Below are positions 33,840 through 47,025 of a stretch of DNA of 64,000 bases, piece after piece. The DNA is taken from assembly GCA_946122785.1 (NCBI GenBank), contig CAMGYJ010000002.1, forward strand, positions 22,976,492 through 23,040,491. The letters are read 5' to 3'. The number at the start of each line of letters is the position of its first letter. The stretch's first letter is position 1. Source of the DNA: Linum tenue (Eukaryota > Streptophyta > Magnoliopsida > Malpighiales > Linaceae). Both the position numbers and the translations under genes were made by a program. The notes under the pieces are model-generated. The model did not search any database. It was not told where the DNA came from and saw only the letters and a list, made by a program, of their open reading frames with translations.

Positions 33840-34100
33840 TGATTTGAAGACAAATCATCTGCCATCGACTGGAAATCATGGGGGTCTCGTTGCTCGGTCA
33901 TCAAGTCGGGGTCTAGGAGCAAGACCCTGCATGGAGAAAGGGTATACATGCCTTCTCAATCTCTGTAATCTGCATCTCCTCAAGTTTAGTGAAACTGGTC
34001 TCTCCTACCGTTGATTAGCTAACACACATTGTGTTAGTGAACCACGTAAATATTTGTCTTCTTCCTTTTTACATTTTTTATTTCTCATTCCACTACGTAA
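33840..34100 (+). repeat. Decayed LTR related to the solo LTR at 39321
   Basis: The stretch around 33970-34050 (CTAACACACATTGTGTTAGTG and neighbours) matches the R/U5 part of the solo LTR at 39321-39688 (about 39510-39600). The rest is diverged. It lies on the plus strand before a decayed plus-strand copia and may be its 5' LTR. Confidence 0.55.
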
Positions 34101-34299
34101 GCCTCTAAATTAAAAATCATACCATTATAGCTCTCATCGACTAAGTAGAGAGACCTGAGTCCGACTTCTCACAATAGTCATAATATCTTGAATTTGCTTC
34201 TTGATCCGTCAAAGTGCAATCTAGTAGGAATATCCTTTGCTTTTATCATATTGATGCACTCCTTGTAGTGTTAGGTGTGACAACTCAAATGACACTTCC

Positions 34300-36450
34300 A
34301 TAGGGTCCGTGTTCCCTACTGGACCACGGCAAGAAGCCTCGACACAAGTTAGGATCATTTACATAAAAGATCAATTGCTCATATGTTGCCAAGATCGAGG
34401 TACGAGTCACGGAACTCTAGGGGTAGTTTTGCTTATGCAACGTCTATCTCTTCTGCTTTCTACACTCTCCATTAGCTATATGTTTCCTTTTCTACATCGA
34501 AATTTACTTTAGATTTGTAAAACCAAGGGGAACTAAACCTCAGAGGCACCTCAACCTGCACATTCGCTCACATAACTTGTTCCTCACTACCTGGGTAAGT
34601 GGTTTTGAGAGACCTTAGGGAAATACTATCATGGCCTTAGGGCCATGTAAATTTTAACCACTACTACAAAGCAGATCAAGTCTTCCTGGATTCCCTCAGG
34701 AAAATGATATTGTAAAAATGAAGAATCGTCATGTCTTAGAACTCACCAGAGCACTATTAGTCGCCTCTCATGTACCCCATCATTTTCGGTCAGAAGCAAT
34801 AAGTATCACTATTCGTCTCATTAACAACCATATTACTCCAATCCTCGTCCAACTCAGTCCTTTTTCCCTATTCATTCGTCATCCAGACTACAAGAGTCCT
34901 CATGTGTTTGGTAGTACGTGCTTTGTTCTTCTTTCTTGCAAGTAACATACCACACTTTTGTCTAAAACTATATGTTGTGTTTTCTTAGGTTATAGTGATA
35001 TTCCTAAGTATATATGTGTTTCGATCGCGAACTTTTTTCGTTTTCATTTCTCTATGTTTTACCCTCCTTCATCCGAGTCGCAACTCCATTTTACTTCTAC
35101 GTCACCCCGTCAAGTCATTTCATGATAATAAAGATGATGTTGACAATGAGTAATTCCACAATCCTCCTCCCCTTCAATACTCATATATGATACTTGTCCC
35201 TCGTCATCCGCCAAAAGTGTCGTTCTCATCATCATATTCAAGTGGTACCTCGCCTTTGCCGCCTCCAGTAGCAATGCCTGTTCGTAGATCTCTTTGCAGT
35301 AACTTTGGTAAGGCGCCCTCTCGCTTGGCAGAGTTTTATTGGTATGAGGCGAATGCTATCCCTATTTTGTCTCGTTATGAGGTATCTCAAGGTGATCCCA
35401 TCTGGGAGCGCTCGAACGATAAATTGCATGAGAACAACACTTGGTCCAATGTTTCACGTCCATCACCCAAAGTTTCAGTTATTGCTAGTTACTGGGTCTA
35501 TACCATCAAATTTATACATAATGGCATATTGATATATACAAAGCAAGACTTGTGGAAAAGGGATTTTCTTAGGAGTATATAGTGGATTATAAAGAGAATT
35601 TGAACTAGTTGCGAAAATGCAAAACGTTCGGACCTTGATAGCAGTAGCATACGTTCGTCATTTGCCACTATACCAACTTGATGTGAAAATTTTCTTTCTT
35701 TATGGGGATTTCAATGAGGTTGTCTACATGGAGAGACCTCCTAGTTATCACTGCCTTCAATCTCAAGGAACTTGGTTTGCTCTCATTTTTCCTTGGCATT
35801 GAAGTTGAGCGAACTACGAAGGTAATCTCATTTGCCAAAGTATGTCGATGACCTGTTATTGGCAACTAGGTTCAATGAGTGACAACCTGTTTCTACTCCC
35901 ATGGATCTTCATCTCAAACTCGGCAAAGAGACATGCACACCTTTAAGTGATGAAAGTCAATATAGAAGTATAGTCGGCACTCGGCATTCTTATTTAGTTG
36001 ATGAGTACGCATCCAGATATTTCATACACAGTACATGTTGTTAGTTAGTTTATGACTGCACCCACCAATTTACATTTGGCCACAATTTATTGCATCCTTC
36101 ATTACTAAAGAGGCACAAAGGACTTGGGTCTATAGTTGCCTTTGATATATCACCTAGTGGTGAGAGAAGCAAGATCGTGTTTCTAAATCCTTGACCGAAG
36201 TTGAGTATTGAGCTATGTCTGACAATGATTGTGTTGTGCGATCTTGGTGTGTCGTGTGAGGGTTCTATGAAGTTGTTTGTCGAACAATACAAGTGTTATA
36301 CGCATAGCAACAAATCCTTTCTTGCACGATCGCACTATAAATAAGTACTAGACATTATACGTGCTTCAAATTTCAATAGGCATGAAGTAAAAAGCATGGC
36401 TCTTACGTCGGTGGAATATCGGTCCCCTTTGAAGTTTTCAATAATTAAGC
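34300..36450 (+). mobile_element. Decayed Ty1/copia element C
   Basis: Plus-strand fragments in copia order are visible: integrase C-terminal part at 34718-34945 (MKNRHVLELTRALLVASHV.., then a diverged VFG block), the region before RT at 35187-35582 (ASYWVYTIKF), RT at 35617-35802 (VRTLIAVA, LYQLDVKIFFLYGDF) and a YVDD-like segment near 35840. Stops and frameshifts separate all of them. It cannot be functional. Confidence 0.7.
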
Positions 36451-37583
36451 CTAATGAGGATTGATAAAAGGTTGACTCGGGAAGAAGCTAATAAATTATT
36501 TTGGATTAGTAGACTCCTTGGGTTGTCTGTGTGGTTCACCTTTTATCTTTGTTCCATTATCAACAATGAATCTTTCAAGGTGAAGAACAATTAACTTTTA
36601 GGTGATCTGGACATAAAGAGCAATTAACTTTCACCAATTAGAAGTTAGGATATAGTATCATGATTAAAAATAGTAAACAAACATATTGTTTGCTTGTTAT
36701 CATGTTTCCTTTTGGCAATAGCCAAGGTATCATAGACATTTCTTTAGTCCTTAATTCTATAAACTCAAACCATAATATCACCAATAAAAAATATATATTA
36801 ATCGGTGGTTTTGATTCGTCGAAGTATATCAAATTATATCTAATATGTGTGAATTGGTATATATTATACATCAAACGTATGCTAACCTTTGTTATACACA
36901 TATATACACCAGTCATTACCATATATATTTATAAAAAAAAAAAAAGAAACAAACTTTGGTCGTTATCTTGTTCCTTTTGGCAACTGACAAGGCCTCATAA
37001 CCAGTTCTTTAGTCCCTAATTATCTAAACTCATCTTGTTGACTAGTCTTGACATTCCTTGTCAGTAGTGAGGGAAACTATGTAAAATCATCTTGTTCTTC
37101 GCTTCCTTAGCTTCATTTTCGATATCATAAACGTTTCTCAGCCGTATCTATTTCCTTGGCCAGGCCAAACCAAGACGCCTTCCCGTCGACTGGGTGTTTT
37201 TTGGCGGTGGCGGGCCAATTGGATTCTCGTTAGTGGAATTTTGTAACACTGTTGCTGTCAGAGAGCTAAGCTAGGCACGCATGAACGGCAAACAGAATCG
37301 TCCCCTTCTTTCCCCTTAATTTATTAATAATTTTTTATCATTAGATCCAACCAGGTTTAATTTATATGCTCAAATTTCAGTTCGCTTTCTACTCTTTCCA
37401 TTTGTAATTGTTTGTTAAGCAGGCACTTGATTTAGCTGTATTATTATTGGATTTGAACTTGTAAAATTTCATATCGAATTTTAGAGTGGAGTTATTGGGA
37501 TATAGGCTTAATTTGGACAAAGGGTTATAAGAGCTGGAAGTATTTTAGTCCAATAAACAATGCCATTTACATATAAATGAAGT
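36451..37583. other. Intergenic sequence with a local duplication
   Basis: No gene is recognised. The segment at about 36680-36765 (GTTTCCTTTTGGCAA...) is repeated in diverged form at about 36960-37030. A poly-A run lies at about 36932-36944. Confidence 0.4.
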
Positions 37584-37590
37584 ATCAAAT

Positions 37591-38069
37591 GCACGGCCCT
37601 CCAATGGATCGTGAAGGCCCTGTTCCAAAATCGAGATGTGGGTCATGTGGCCCTTGAAATCTTTTTATAAGTTAATAAAATTAAAATGATCATAATATTA
37701 TTATTCGAAATACAATATTTTTATATTTTTTAGTTTCCATGAGATTATTTTCAATTGTTATCATAGTTAGTTCATTAAAAAAATTTTGTATTATTTTTAA
37801 TACAAATAGGATTTTTGAAACACAAACAATACTTTAACCATCAATATATGTGTTCAGTGTATATATACATGAGATTATTAATCAATAACTAACACTAGTA
37901 TTAATTAATATAATTAAACATATCACCATTCTCATAATCAATTAATAGTACACTAAAAATACAACCTACAATCTACTATCGGATTAACTAACAAATCTAG
38001 ATGGAGGCCCCTAATATTCGGAGGCCCTGTGCCGAAGGGCGGGCTAGCACACCATCTAGACCAGCCCTG
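37591..38069. mobile_element. Probable hAT-type MITE
   Basis: The left end (GCACGGCCCTCC) and right end (GACCAGCCCTG) are roughly inverted, with GGCCCT motifs near both ends as in plant CAGGGCCGGCCC-type hAT elements. ATCAAAT occurs on both sides (37584-37590 and 38070-38076). The terminal repeats are poorly matched, so the call is moderate. Confidence 0.55.
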
Positions 38070-38990
38070 ATCAAATATTTTTAAGGGATCCGATCCATAC
38101 AAAAATCGTACAATATCTTGTTTTCTAATCTCTCGAGCTATTAGAAATAATTAGTTTTTAACATCATATAAACATTTTGAAACATTCGTGATTTTCTAAT
38201 CTTAAATAGTTGATTAAGCATAAGGATATGTAGTGACCTCTTTAGACTTCAAGTCTAAGACTTGCTTTTTGTTCAATAGAGAGTATATGACGATTGCATG
38301 ATAAAATTCTATTTTCACCCTCTCACGACAGGTCAAATCGTTATCAATAACAAAATTATATATAAAAATCCAGAAGTAATAGAATTTTAAACCATTTCCG
38401 CTCAAGAGTTATAAAATTTCATCTCTTCTTCCCCTTCGGTGGAATCTGAAATGTGCGGTGAGGTCAGGTTTGGCCGGCGTTTCGGTGCATGGGATTTTTT
38501 TTGTTTTTTTTTTGTCATTAACGTTACGACCGATAAAAAATTAAAGGCTGTTCTCACTTTGCTAGTGGTAAGTGCTTTGACTTGTTTGCAAACGAAGATC
38601 AATGATTTTGATTTGTGGGAATTGAAAGGGCAAATAATAAATTGTCCTACCACTGTCACAGACGACTTAGAAGAAGACGAGAAATTGGAGACTATGGACG
38701 GCTTCCTTATATATGCTTAGACAAGACACCCGTATATGTGATCTCCTAGCGAACAAAACTTTGAAAGAAACTGAATGAGACCCATCAAGTGGTAGTTCAT
38801 GAATCATGATATTGTCTTGGGCTCTTTAACAAATCAAAATGTTATGTTCACACAATAGCTACGCCATTGATGTTGATTTGCTTCACTGGTGTAAGCTTCC
38901 GAATTTCAATTTTGATTCTTCCAACAATATTTGAACTTCATGTTGCTTAAATTGTATGGATTTTCTCCCCAATTGTATGGATGTTCTTAC
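38070..38990. other. Unassigned region
   Basis: No known protein is recognised. A 93-codon plus-strand frame at 38439-38720 has no similarity that I recognise and crosses T-rich low-complexity sequence. Confidence 0.35.
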
Positions 38991-39320
38991 ACAAATTGCT
39001 TTTCGGCGCAGTGATGAAACTTAAATCGCTTCCTAAAAAAGCGATCAAAGTATTAGTTGCCTTCGGAGTCACCGATTTACTCTATAATTGCTGGCGAGAA
39101 AAGCGATCAATAATATCGTTGCGAAGCAAAGCGATCAAGTATAAATCGCTGTCCTCAAACGCGATTTTATTTGAACACGTGGTTAGGGTTGGTGCATCAG
39201 TTTTTTTCCACGAGGCTAGGATTGGTGTGCAGGTTTTCAGTTGATCATTTTTGTCACAAGTGATCACACCGAATCGCCATGGTCAAACGCTATCAATATT
39301 AGGCACAAGGCCAGGATTAG

Positions 39321-39688
39321 TGTTGATGTGACTTGAATCGGACTATCAGCCGCTACGAATGGTAGTCGGGGGTCTCGTTGAACGGTCTGTATGGGCTCAA
39401 TGTTATTTGGGTTCGGGTTCTGGGCCTGGTCTGTAACCGTTTCCTTTGCCAGGTTGGATTAGGTTTAGACCCACGTGAAGAAGTACTATAAATACTTCTC
39501 ATACTCCTCTGTAATCTGTAATCTCCTCGATATAGTGAAACTGGCTCTCTCTCGCCCATGGACTAGCTAACACACATCGTGTTAGTGAACCACGTAAATC
39601 GTGTGTCTGTGTTTTTCGATTCTCGCTTTCGTATTCTTGCTTTATCGATTCCGGCGATTTCCTGATCCGTAGCAGCGCGTTTATAACA
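39321..39688 (+). mobile_element. Solo LTR with ATTAG target duplication
   Basis: The 368-bp sequence starts TGTTGATGTGAC and ends GTTTATAACA and is flanked by ATTAG on both sides (39316-39320 and 39689-39693). A TATA box (ACTATAAATACTTC) lies at about 39485-39497. It belongs to the same family as the decayed LTR at 33840-34100. Confidence 0.87.
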
Positions 39689-40456
39689 ATTAGCTTCAGC
39701 GACCCAGGCATGATTGCTTTAGTAGAAAGCAATCTTGCATTGATCGCTTTAACCTAAATTGATGTTGTGTTGATCAGATTCCAATATAAATATATGAACC
39801 TAACACCCTATTTCACTCTCATTTCCCCTTTTCTCCGCCTTTGTCGCAGAAACTTCCCTCTTCTCCACCACACTTGCAGAAAATCTCAAGACCATACCAG
39901 AACTCCATTCCTCATTCTGACTATAAGGTATGTCTGAATTTGCTTAGATGGTCATGTTTAAGTAATTGTGTGTTTGTGCTTCACTAATTACGCATCGTGT
40001 TACTTATGCTAAATATTCGGCTTATAGCTGAATGTAGGATGGCTTATGGTTTTGGATATTATATGTGAATGTTAGTAAATTTAAATTGCACTAGTTCTTA
40101 AAAAAAATACACTAGTTCTTAAAAAAATTCCCAATACAATAGGTTTTAGCCAAATTCATAAACGACACATGTTTTGCAGGAGGGCACGAATGGGGTATTG
40201 GTTATTCAAGCAATTAAGAAGGAGGTAGTTATACAGGCGGTGATGTGGTAGATGGGGTGCCATGGGGCGATGCAGCTCCGCATCGTGTTAATACTACTGA
40301 GTCCACCCCATTTGTTGAGTCAGATGGAGTTCAATGGCCGACTTAGGGTCCAGAATGGTCTAACATTTAAAATACCATTCAGGCATCCAGGCGATCTGCA
40401 CAAGTCGAGATAATGATGATGATGGCGGTGATGGTCGCGAGGATGCCACTGACGAG

Positions 40457-41560
40457 ATGTCGAGTTATCAATTGACAACAAAAAGGATAACAAAGAAGAT
40501 TTGGGGATCTGTGAATGAGGAAGAGGAAATGGACGATGAGGTTGGGATCCGGGAGCCACCTACTCCATACCACACAAATATCTCTACTCGTCCTTTATAT
40601 TCTCATAACGAAGATCCCAACTTTCTCCCTATGTCAGTGTGGAATCTGATGGCCAATTTGGAGGTGGGAATGGCATTTACCACTAAAGATGTTGTTGGTG
40701 ATGCTTTTAGAGAAGAAGCCATGCAACATAATTTTGAGTGGATCAAATATTCTGACAAAAAACAACTCGATGTCATATGCAAGAATGTTGGAGATGAATG
40801 TCAGCGGGAGTTTCGAGCTGTATGGGTGAAGAAAACGTTTGTTTGAGTGATTCTCAAAGTGCTGAACAACCACACTTGCTCATCTTCCATACTTTCCAAA
40901 GACCACCGCCAACTGAATGCAAAGAAAGTGAGTGCCACTATCAAGCACTAGATAAAGGCACAACCAGACATCACCATCAAAGCTATCATGGTTGAGGTGA
41001 AGGATCGTCAAATGTACACAATCAGGTACAAGAAGGCATGCTATGAAAAGAAAAATGTCATGGCTGATGTGTATGGCGATTCGGATTTCTCATACGCTAT
41101 TCTTTCTACATTGATGGTTGTGAAGGAGGATTCTACCCCCGATATTATTTTTGTGCCAAGGTTCAACAATGTATAAACCGATGATCAAGTTCTGGTCCAA
41201 AATGAGCTGATGTTTCACCGCTTATTGTGGTCATTTAGGCCATGCGTTGATGGGTTCGATTTCTGCCTTCCAATGATCCAAGTATATGACACTTTCCTTT
41301 TTGGAAAGTACAAGGGCACCCCTCTTATTGCTACTGGCGTTGATGGGAAATGATGATTTTCCACTGGCATTTGCTTTAGTCGAAGGGAGAACGATTTAAG
41401 TTGGGCTTTTTTTTTTGAGCAGCTACATGGTCACGTCACGCACCAATAAGGCATCACAATCATTTTCGACCGGCATGCTGTGGTTAGACAAGTCGTGTAT
41501 GGCTTTTCAACAAATGACGATGGACGTGGCGTTGGTGCATACGCCACTTTCTAGCCAATT
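40457..41560 (+). pseudogene. MuDR-type transposase remnant
   Basis: The first frame (40457-40846) ends in a MuDR N-terminal block, LEVGMAFTTKDVVGDAFREEA and following. A second short frame (40988-41176) and out-of-frame pieces follow: RPCVDGFDFC, FLFGKYKGTPLIATGVDG (the block with the first catalytic Asp in related MULEs) and, near 41375-41500, VEGR...FFEQLHGHV. MULE transposases are DDE enzymes that leave 9-bp duplications. Several stops and frameshifts are present. Confidence 0.68.
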
Positions 41561-41770
41561 ACCAACCCAAATATGGCGGAAAGATCGTCAATAAATCTTT
41601 ATCGCAATGCATGTATATTTTTTGGTATTGCGTTCCTATCTTTTTTTGCCCAGATTTTATCTTGTATTATATCATTTGTGTTTTTTTCATTTTGAAGCGA
41701 TTGCTGACTAACCCAAAATATATGAAGAGAATATGAAGGCTATCAGGAAGATACACTAAGAGGGGGCAGC

Positions 41771-42870
41771 ATGGACGGAGCATCAAGAACTATACATGTG
41801 GTCCTTTCATATGGATGCTAGAGCTGAATTTGGGATCGCTACTACTAACCACAGTGATGTTGCTTATTCAGGCGAACCACGACAAGAGGAGGCTCGACTC
41901 GGCATTCGCTCTTCCATGGAGGCTCAGATGGGGAGGGGAGGTTGGATGTCACCATCATGAAACGAGGGGCAAGATGGTGGAGGTTGGGACGGGTAGGCTA
42001 TGACGTCCCTCCGCTACTCTCATATGCAAGTGCAACTCAAGAGGTTTTTGAAGAGCTTACTAAAAAAAAAGAGGTCTTCGGAGATTCCCTGGTTGGTGCA
42101 CTCTCCACGGCATGACTTTCATTTTCCAAACAGTCGACCTACGACAAAAATATTGAATAAGTTAGAGGTAACAGTTTATCTTAAAGTGGAAAAAAAACTA
42201 TCTATGATAATAAGAGTTCACTTACCATAGAACCCATCACGACACCTATTTTTGAAACCCATCTCAGCGTGAACTTTTGTTACCACTTCATGTACTTATC
42301 ATGGTACCCATCGGCCTCATTTCAGGGTTACTATGAACCACCCACGCACCTATGTTATCCCGTATATTCAAGTAGTATTGGTGCTTTTGACACCAATCCC
42401 TTGCTTTGTTGCACAAGTCCATCCCATGGCGGCGGGGTTTCCAGAATCGGTTGCTCCAAAACAAAACTGCCTCATGATTTCTCTCGTAGGTGCCACTCAA
42501 CGATGTGCCAACAAATTAGACACCCCTTTAACAACTAATTCTCTTGATCTTTGGGGCACCTCGGATTGTGCAACTCTTGGACATATTGAGAAAAAGGGGT
42601 CCCAGATCACCTACAATTGACAAACATTTGCAATTAGTACTCTCGAAGCTCAACTCTAGTAGACACAAGACACAAAGTATGTACACTAATTGACGTGAAT
42701 TGTACCTGATTCCACCAAAGCTTGTCGAACTGCTCACGATAATAAAACAAAGAGTACTTGATTTGATGGTCATTTGAGTTTGCACCAACTCAGCCTTGAG
42801 CATCCACATAGCTGGGACTCAACAACAGAACATGACGTGAGATAAAGACACGACAGGATTGGGGATCAAG
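41771..42870. other. Unassigned region between MULE and copia D
   Basis: Short open frames only, none recognised. It may be the diverged 3' half of the MULE. Confidence 0.3.
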
Positions 42871-43107
42871 ACAATGGCAGACACTCTATTGATGCGAGTA
42901 GAAAGAAAAAGACAAGGACGAGACCTCGATTGAAGTTTATTGGAGGTGTAGGGATGTAACCAAGGATAGCACAAACATTCAAAGACTCAAAGTTTAGATC
43001 GGGAGGCTAGTTAAAGAAAGTAGTGAAGGGCACTTTACCACGCAAGGAAGTCGAAGGCAGATGATTAATAAGATAAACAGTAGTGGTAAAAGCATAAGAC
43101 TTGTAGG

Positions 43108-43956
43108 TCAATGGAAGACGAGCTTGGTGTAAGAGAGTGATACCTTTCTCAATGACATGTCAATGTTTACGTTCGGACATACCATTGTGTTGATGAGTGT
43201 ATGGTGGAGTGAGAATATGGGTGATACCATAGTGAGCAATATCAGTTTAAGATTGAGGAATTCACCACCACCATTCGTAAAAATGTGACGAATAGAGGTT
43301 TGGAAAAAAAATTCAACCAATTTCTTGAAGGCAAGAAAAACAGACAACACATCGGACTTAAATTTAAGTGGATAAATCCATGTGTAATGATTAAAATGGT
43401 CGACAATAACCAAATAATAAGAATAACCATCCACAGAGGTTACAGGAGCAGGACCCCAAACATCGGAACACAAGAGATCAAATGGACGAGTACTGGATAG
43501 ACTCAAATCACCAAAAGGAAGCTCATAACCTTTGTTCGAAAGACAAGAATTACAATGAGTAAGCGACCGACTCGAGTGCGTAAGTGAATGAACACGCAAA
43601 ATATTAAAAAGAGATTTGGACGACGAATTTCCTGAATGATGATGCCTGAAATCGGGCAAGTGACTTGTGGTAACCAAAGCGAAACGAACTACAACAGACT
43701 TGGCAGGAAACTCATACGTATTACCTCTATTCCTTCTGGTCATCAGGCGCCCCCCCGCGCTTATGTCCTTCACAACGCACGAATTAGCAAATAATTCAAC
43801 AAAGACCGGATTCGTGAGACAAAGCTTAATAGCCAAAATTAAGCGATGCTTAATACTCGGTACATATAGAATATCACTCAAAGTAAGACATTTATTCGAG
43901 GCCAAAAGATACGAGGAGCCAATGTAAGTAATCTGTAACCCTGAACCATCGCCCAA
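43108..43956 (-). pseudogene. Copia D pre-integrase and integrase (remnant)
   Basis: The 282-residue frame shows the zinc-region remains (CNSCLSNKGYELPF), then PFDLLCSDVWGPAPVTSVDG with the first catalytic Asp and YYLVIVDHFNHYTWIYPL. The second catalytic block reads FTNGGGEF where the family has SDxGGEF, so that Asp is lost. The His residues of the zinc motif are also degraded. It is inactive. Confidence 0.75.
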
Positions 43957-44185
43957 ATAAATATAATATGGACCATTGTAGTGAGAATATATAAAGATTT
44001 ACAAGATTGTTGGTCACGTGATGAGTTGTCGTAGATTCCGTAAGCCAACCACCATTAGAGGAAGAAGAAGACATCGCAGGCGAATGAGAGGTACAGTTCT
44101 CCTGCGGTGGTCGTTTTTGAGGGAAGAGTTGAAAAAAGTTATTCGCGGTGTGACTTGGATTCTCACCAAAATGACAATAGATAAG

Positions 44186-45035
44186 CTAGCAACCACAAGT
44201 AGACTCATCATCGACGGTAGATGACTCCCAAGACTTAGAGGAAGCAGAGAGTGATCTCGAGGAGGAGACAAAGCCACGACCACTTCCGCGACCAGCAACA
44301 CCACCTCGGCGGCCACGCCCATGACCATATTGAGTATCATGGGTTGTAACTGGTTGCTCGACCGAGGGACGCATATCACGAAGATCACTCTCCAGGGCTT
44401 GAAAAAGATCAACTAGCTCTCAATCTTAGGGGGAACATCAAGAGCACGGATTCCAGTAGAGAATTCACTATATTTGGGGCCAAGCTCACGCAGACAGACA
44501 ATAACGAGTTCCTCATCGCGGATTACTTCATCAGCGAGAGCAAGTTTAGAGGCAGGTGATCGAAGAGCCTGAATGTAGGTGGCAATGTCGTGGTCACCCT
44601 TATTTTTCACTAAAGAGACGATCTTGCAGCCTCATGATGCGAGAGTAGGAAGTACCAACACATGTACGTTGAAGAATATCCCAAGCCTCGCACGATGTTT
44701 GAGCTGTGGCGATAAAAGGATAGATTGAAGCCGAGTTTGAAGCAAAGATACCATTTAGAAGAATTTTGTCCTGGCGGAACCAGTGAATGTAGGCTGGATT
44801 TCGGGTTTGAACACCATTGACAAGAGTAGATTCAGCCGGCGCAGGATCAATGACGTCTAGATAACCAACAAGATCAAAACCATAGCTAAGTGAGAAAAGC
44901 TGGGCACGATCTGCGGAAAATTAGTGGCAGTGAGCTTGAGAGGAAGCGAGGCAGCTGGATTGAACGTGACCAGCTACGGATCGGCAACGGGAGTCTCACC
45001 GACGAGACCAGACAAGGCTGACTCGGAAGACATGG
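44186..45035 (-). pseudogene. Copia D gag (remnant)
   Basis: Pieces in different frames cover the gag: the N-terminus near 45030, the middle 44610-44413 (KGDHDIATYIQALRSPASKL and ELGPKYSEFSTGIRAL) and a Gly/Arg-rich linker followed by a zinc-knuckle-like region near 44230-44160. Stops separate them. Confidence 0.6.
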
Positions 45036-45265
45036 CAACAACGGGAGCATCAAGGACGTGAAAAAAGTTAGGTTTTGTACCTTGGCATGTAAAGGATTTC
45101 AACCATGTGTATTCCGTTACGTAAAAAGGGTATTTATACCCAAGTACATACAAAGGATTTGAATACAAAATACATGTACGAGAAGTAATAGAAGATGAAT
45201 AGATACAAAGAATACAAGTTAGATGAGGACTAGGATTTCTCCCTAATACCAATAATTTTGCATAA

Positions 45266-46409
45266 TGAATCTCAGGAGCAAGTCCATGGGTGAGCTACAA
45301 AAAATGGTGTTTTGTCCACCTTGCGTTTTTGTCTACAAAGTCAAAGTCATTTCTTTCTGATAAGGCCAATAGTATGGTGTCGCTATTAAAACTGCAACAC
45401 CGGTAACACTGTCTTTGATTGGTCCACATATGAGTGATGTGACACGGGTAGGTTAACTAAACCCAAACTAGATCTAGTGACCATTAACCTGCCCAAATCA
45501 CCATTGAGCCAAGTAATAGAGTATTTTCCGTCTTTCCTCCGTTTTCGGTTTTACTTTTTAGTTTTTACATTAATATTGATTTAAAAATCTATTGAATGTT
45601 GACTTGATACATTTTTATCAAGCAATAAAAAACCAAAATGAAAACCAGAAGCCGTCCATCGTCTTCCTTGCTCTCGTCCTCCGATGGACGGTGATAAGCA
45701 GTTCCGACCAACTTCTCGATCGGTGATTCAGTCTCTTATCTCTACCGCAGGGGCATCCACTAAACTCCTCTGCATTCCTCCTCATTTATTTTGTGAGAAA
45801 GAAAATGAATCGAACCATTCATTCCGACCGGTACTCTGTTCCCGTCGAACTGCTCCGTTGTCGCCATAGCACATGAGCCCTAGTCAAAGAAAAATAAATT
45901 TCCCTCCCTATGCGTCTTCCCTCCGACTTAGATTTGGGCAGTACGACCACATCAAGACTACCGAGCCAAACAAACAGAGAGAGCGATGAAAAATCGACAT
46001 TCAGATTAAGGATGTCGATTGGGTATGAAATCAGGGAAAGAAGAGATGTGGAGGACGAAGACGTAGACGTTGACCGAATTTAGTGGAGGTGAATCGAAGA
46101 GGTTGTATAGGTTAATGGATTGCGGCGGATAAGTTCGCTGGAAAATTTTCTTGCTTTGATAGTCCACCGGAGTCGTAGGGTGAGGAAGGCGATTGCTTCT
46201 ACTTCTCGTTCTCCATTGTTGTCGTCAATTGAATTTTAAGGAGTTAATGAAAAAAATAAAATAAAAAGGAAAACTGATTAGAGATTAGACGGAACGAAAG
46301 ATCTCCGTGTGTTTGGCTTGGGCCCGATCACTGACCAAACAATAAGGTTTGGGTTTGAATATCCAAAGCAATGCCACATCCAATCAAAAACAGCGTCATC
46401 AGTAGTGAT
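45266..46409. other. Unassigned intergenic region
   Basis: No gene is recognised. A perfect 10-bp inverted repeat CCGTCCATCG/CGATGGACGG with a 20-nt loop lies at about 45651-45690. Confidence 0.35.
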
Positions 46410-47024
46410 TAGGGATGTCAATCTAACCCGTAACCATGGGTACCCTACCCGATCGTAATCGGTCAACGAGGGTAATTACCCGCTTTGACGGGTTAAGGGG
46501 CGGGTACGGGTAATACCCGGTTTCAAAATAAAGGGTAGGGTACGGGTATGGTAATCGATAATACCCGCCCCGTTATACCCGCCCCGTTATACCCGCCCCG
46601 CTTACTAAAGGATCAATTTCCCTTGAGAAATTTAGTTTAGCTTGAGAAATTTAGTTTAGCTACCATTATTGATGATGATGTAGACGATTATTATGTTTGT
46701 GTGGATTGTAGAAGCAAGAACAATTATTATGTTTTTGTTGTTTTTATTTGTGTGGATTGTTGAAACTAGAACAATTAGAAGTATTGAGAATTTTTAATGG
46801 ACAACAGTACGTATGTGCATATATGTGTATAAGTTCATAGTTTAGGATTCGTACCCATGGTTACCCGAATACCCGTGGTTACCCGGTGGGTAGGGTATGG
46901 TTATATAATTTTCATACCCGGTGGTTATTTGGTCGGGTATTTTAGAAAGCTCTACCCGGCGGGTTAGGAGTTGGTATAGGGTAAACCCGCACCCGACCCT
47001 ACCCAAGTACCCATTGCCATCCTA
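46410..47024. mobile_element. hAT-type MITE, first of an abutting pair
   Basis: The ends are TAGGGATGTCAAT and ATTGCCATCCTA. The flanks GTAGTGAT and GTAGGGAT match at seven of eight bases, but the right flank overlaps the start of the next MITE. The ends are full of TACCCG / CGGGTA motifs. A unit TTATACCCGCCCCG is repeated about three times near 46560-46600, and a 21-bp unit with GAGAAATTTAGTTTAGC is repeated twice near 46624-46660. Confidence 0.75.
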
Positions 47025-47025
47025 G

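Larger units (their letters stand above)
38991..41770 (+). mobile_element. Decayed Mutator-like (MULE) element
   Basis: A transposase remnant lies at about 40450-41560. The left side (about 39000-39300 and 39690-39770) has many AAGCGATCAA / GATTGCTTT motifs in both orientations, which look like subterminal or terminal-repeat sequence. A solo LTR (39321-39688) interrupts that part. Element ends and target duplication were not found. Confidence 0.6.
42871..45265 (-). mobile_element. Decayed Ty1/copia element D with 5' LTR end
   Basis: On the minus strand, from right to left: part of an LTR (about 45265-45070, with TATA GGTATAAATACCC near 45135), the gag start MSSESALSGLVGETPVADP near 45030, gag (44610-44413), an Arg/Gly-rich linker (44374-44186), GAG-pre-integrase and integrase (43956-43108) and the integrase C-terminal region (about 43100-42880, SYAFTTTVYLINHLPS). 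Reverse transcriptase is missing. Confidence 0.75.

Noticed and set aside
38439..38720. 93-codon frame in unique sequence
   Set aside because: Low-complexity Phe/Val stretch, no known family, no clear promoter.
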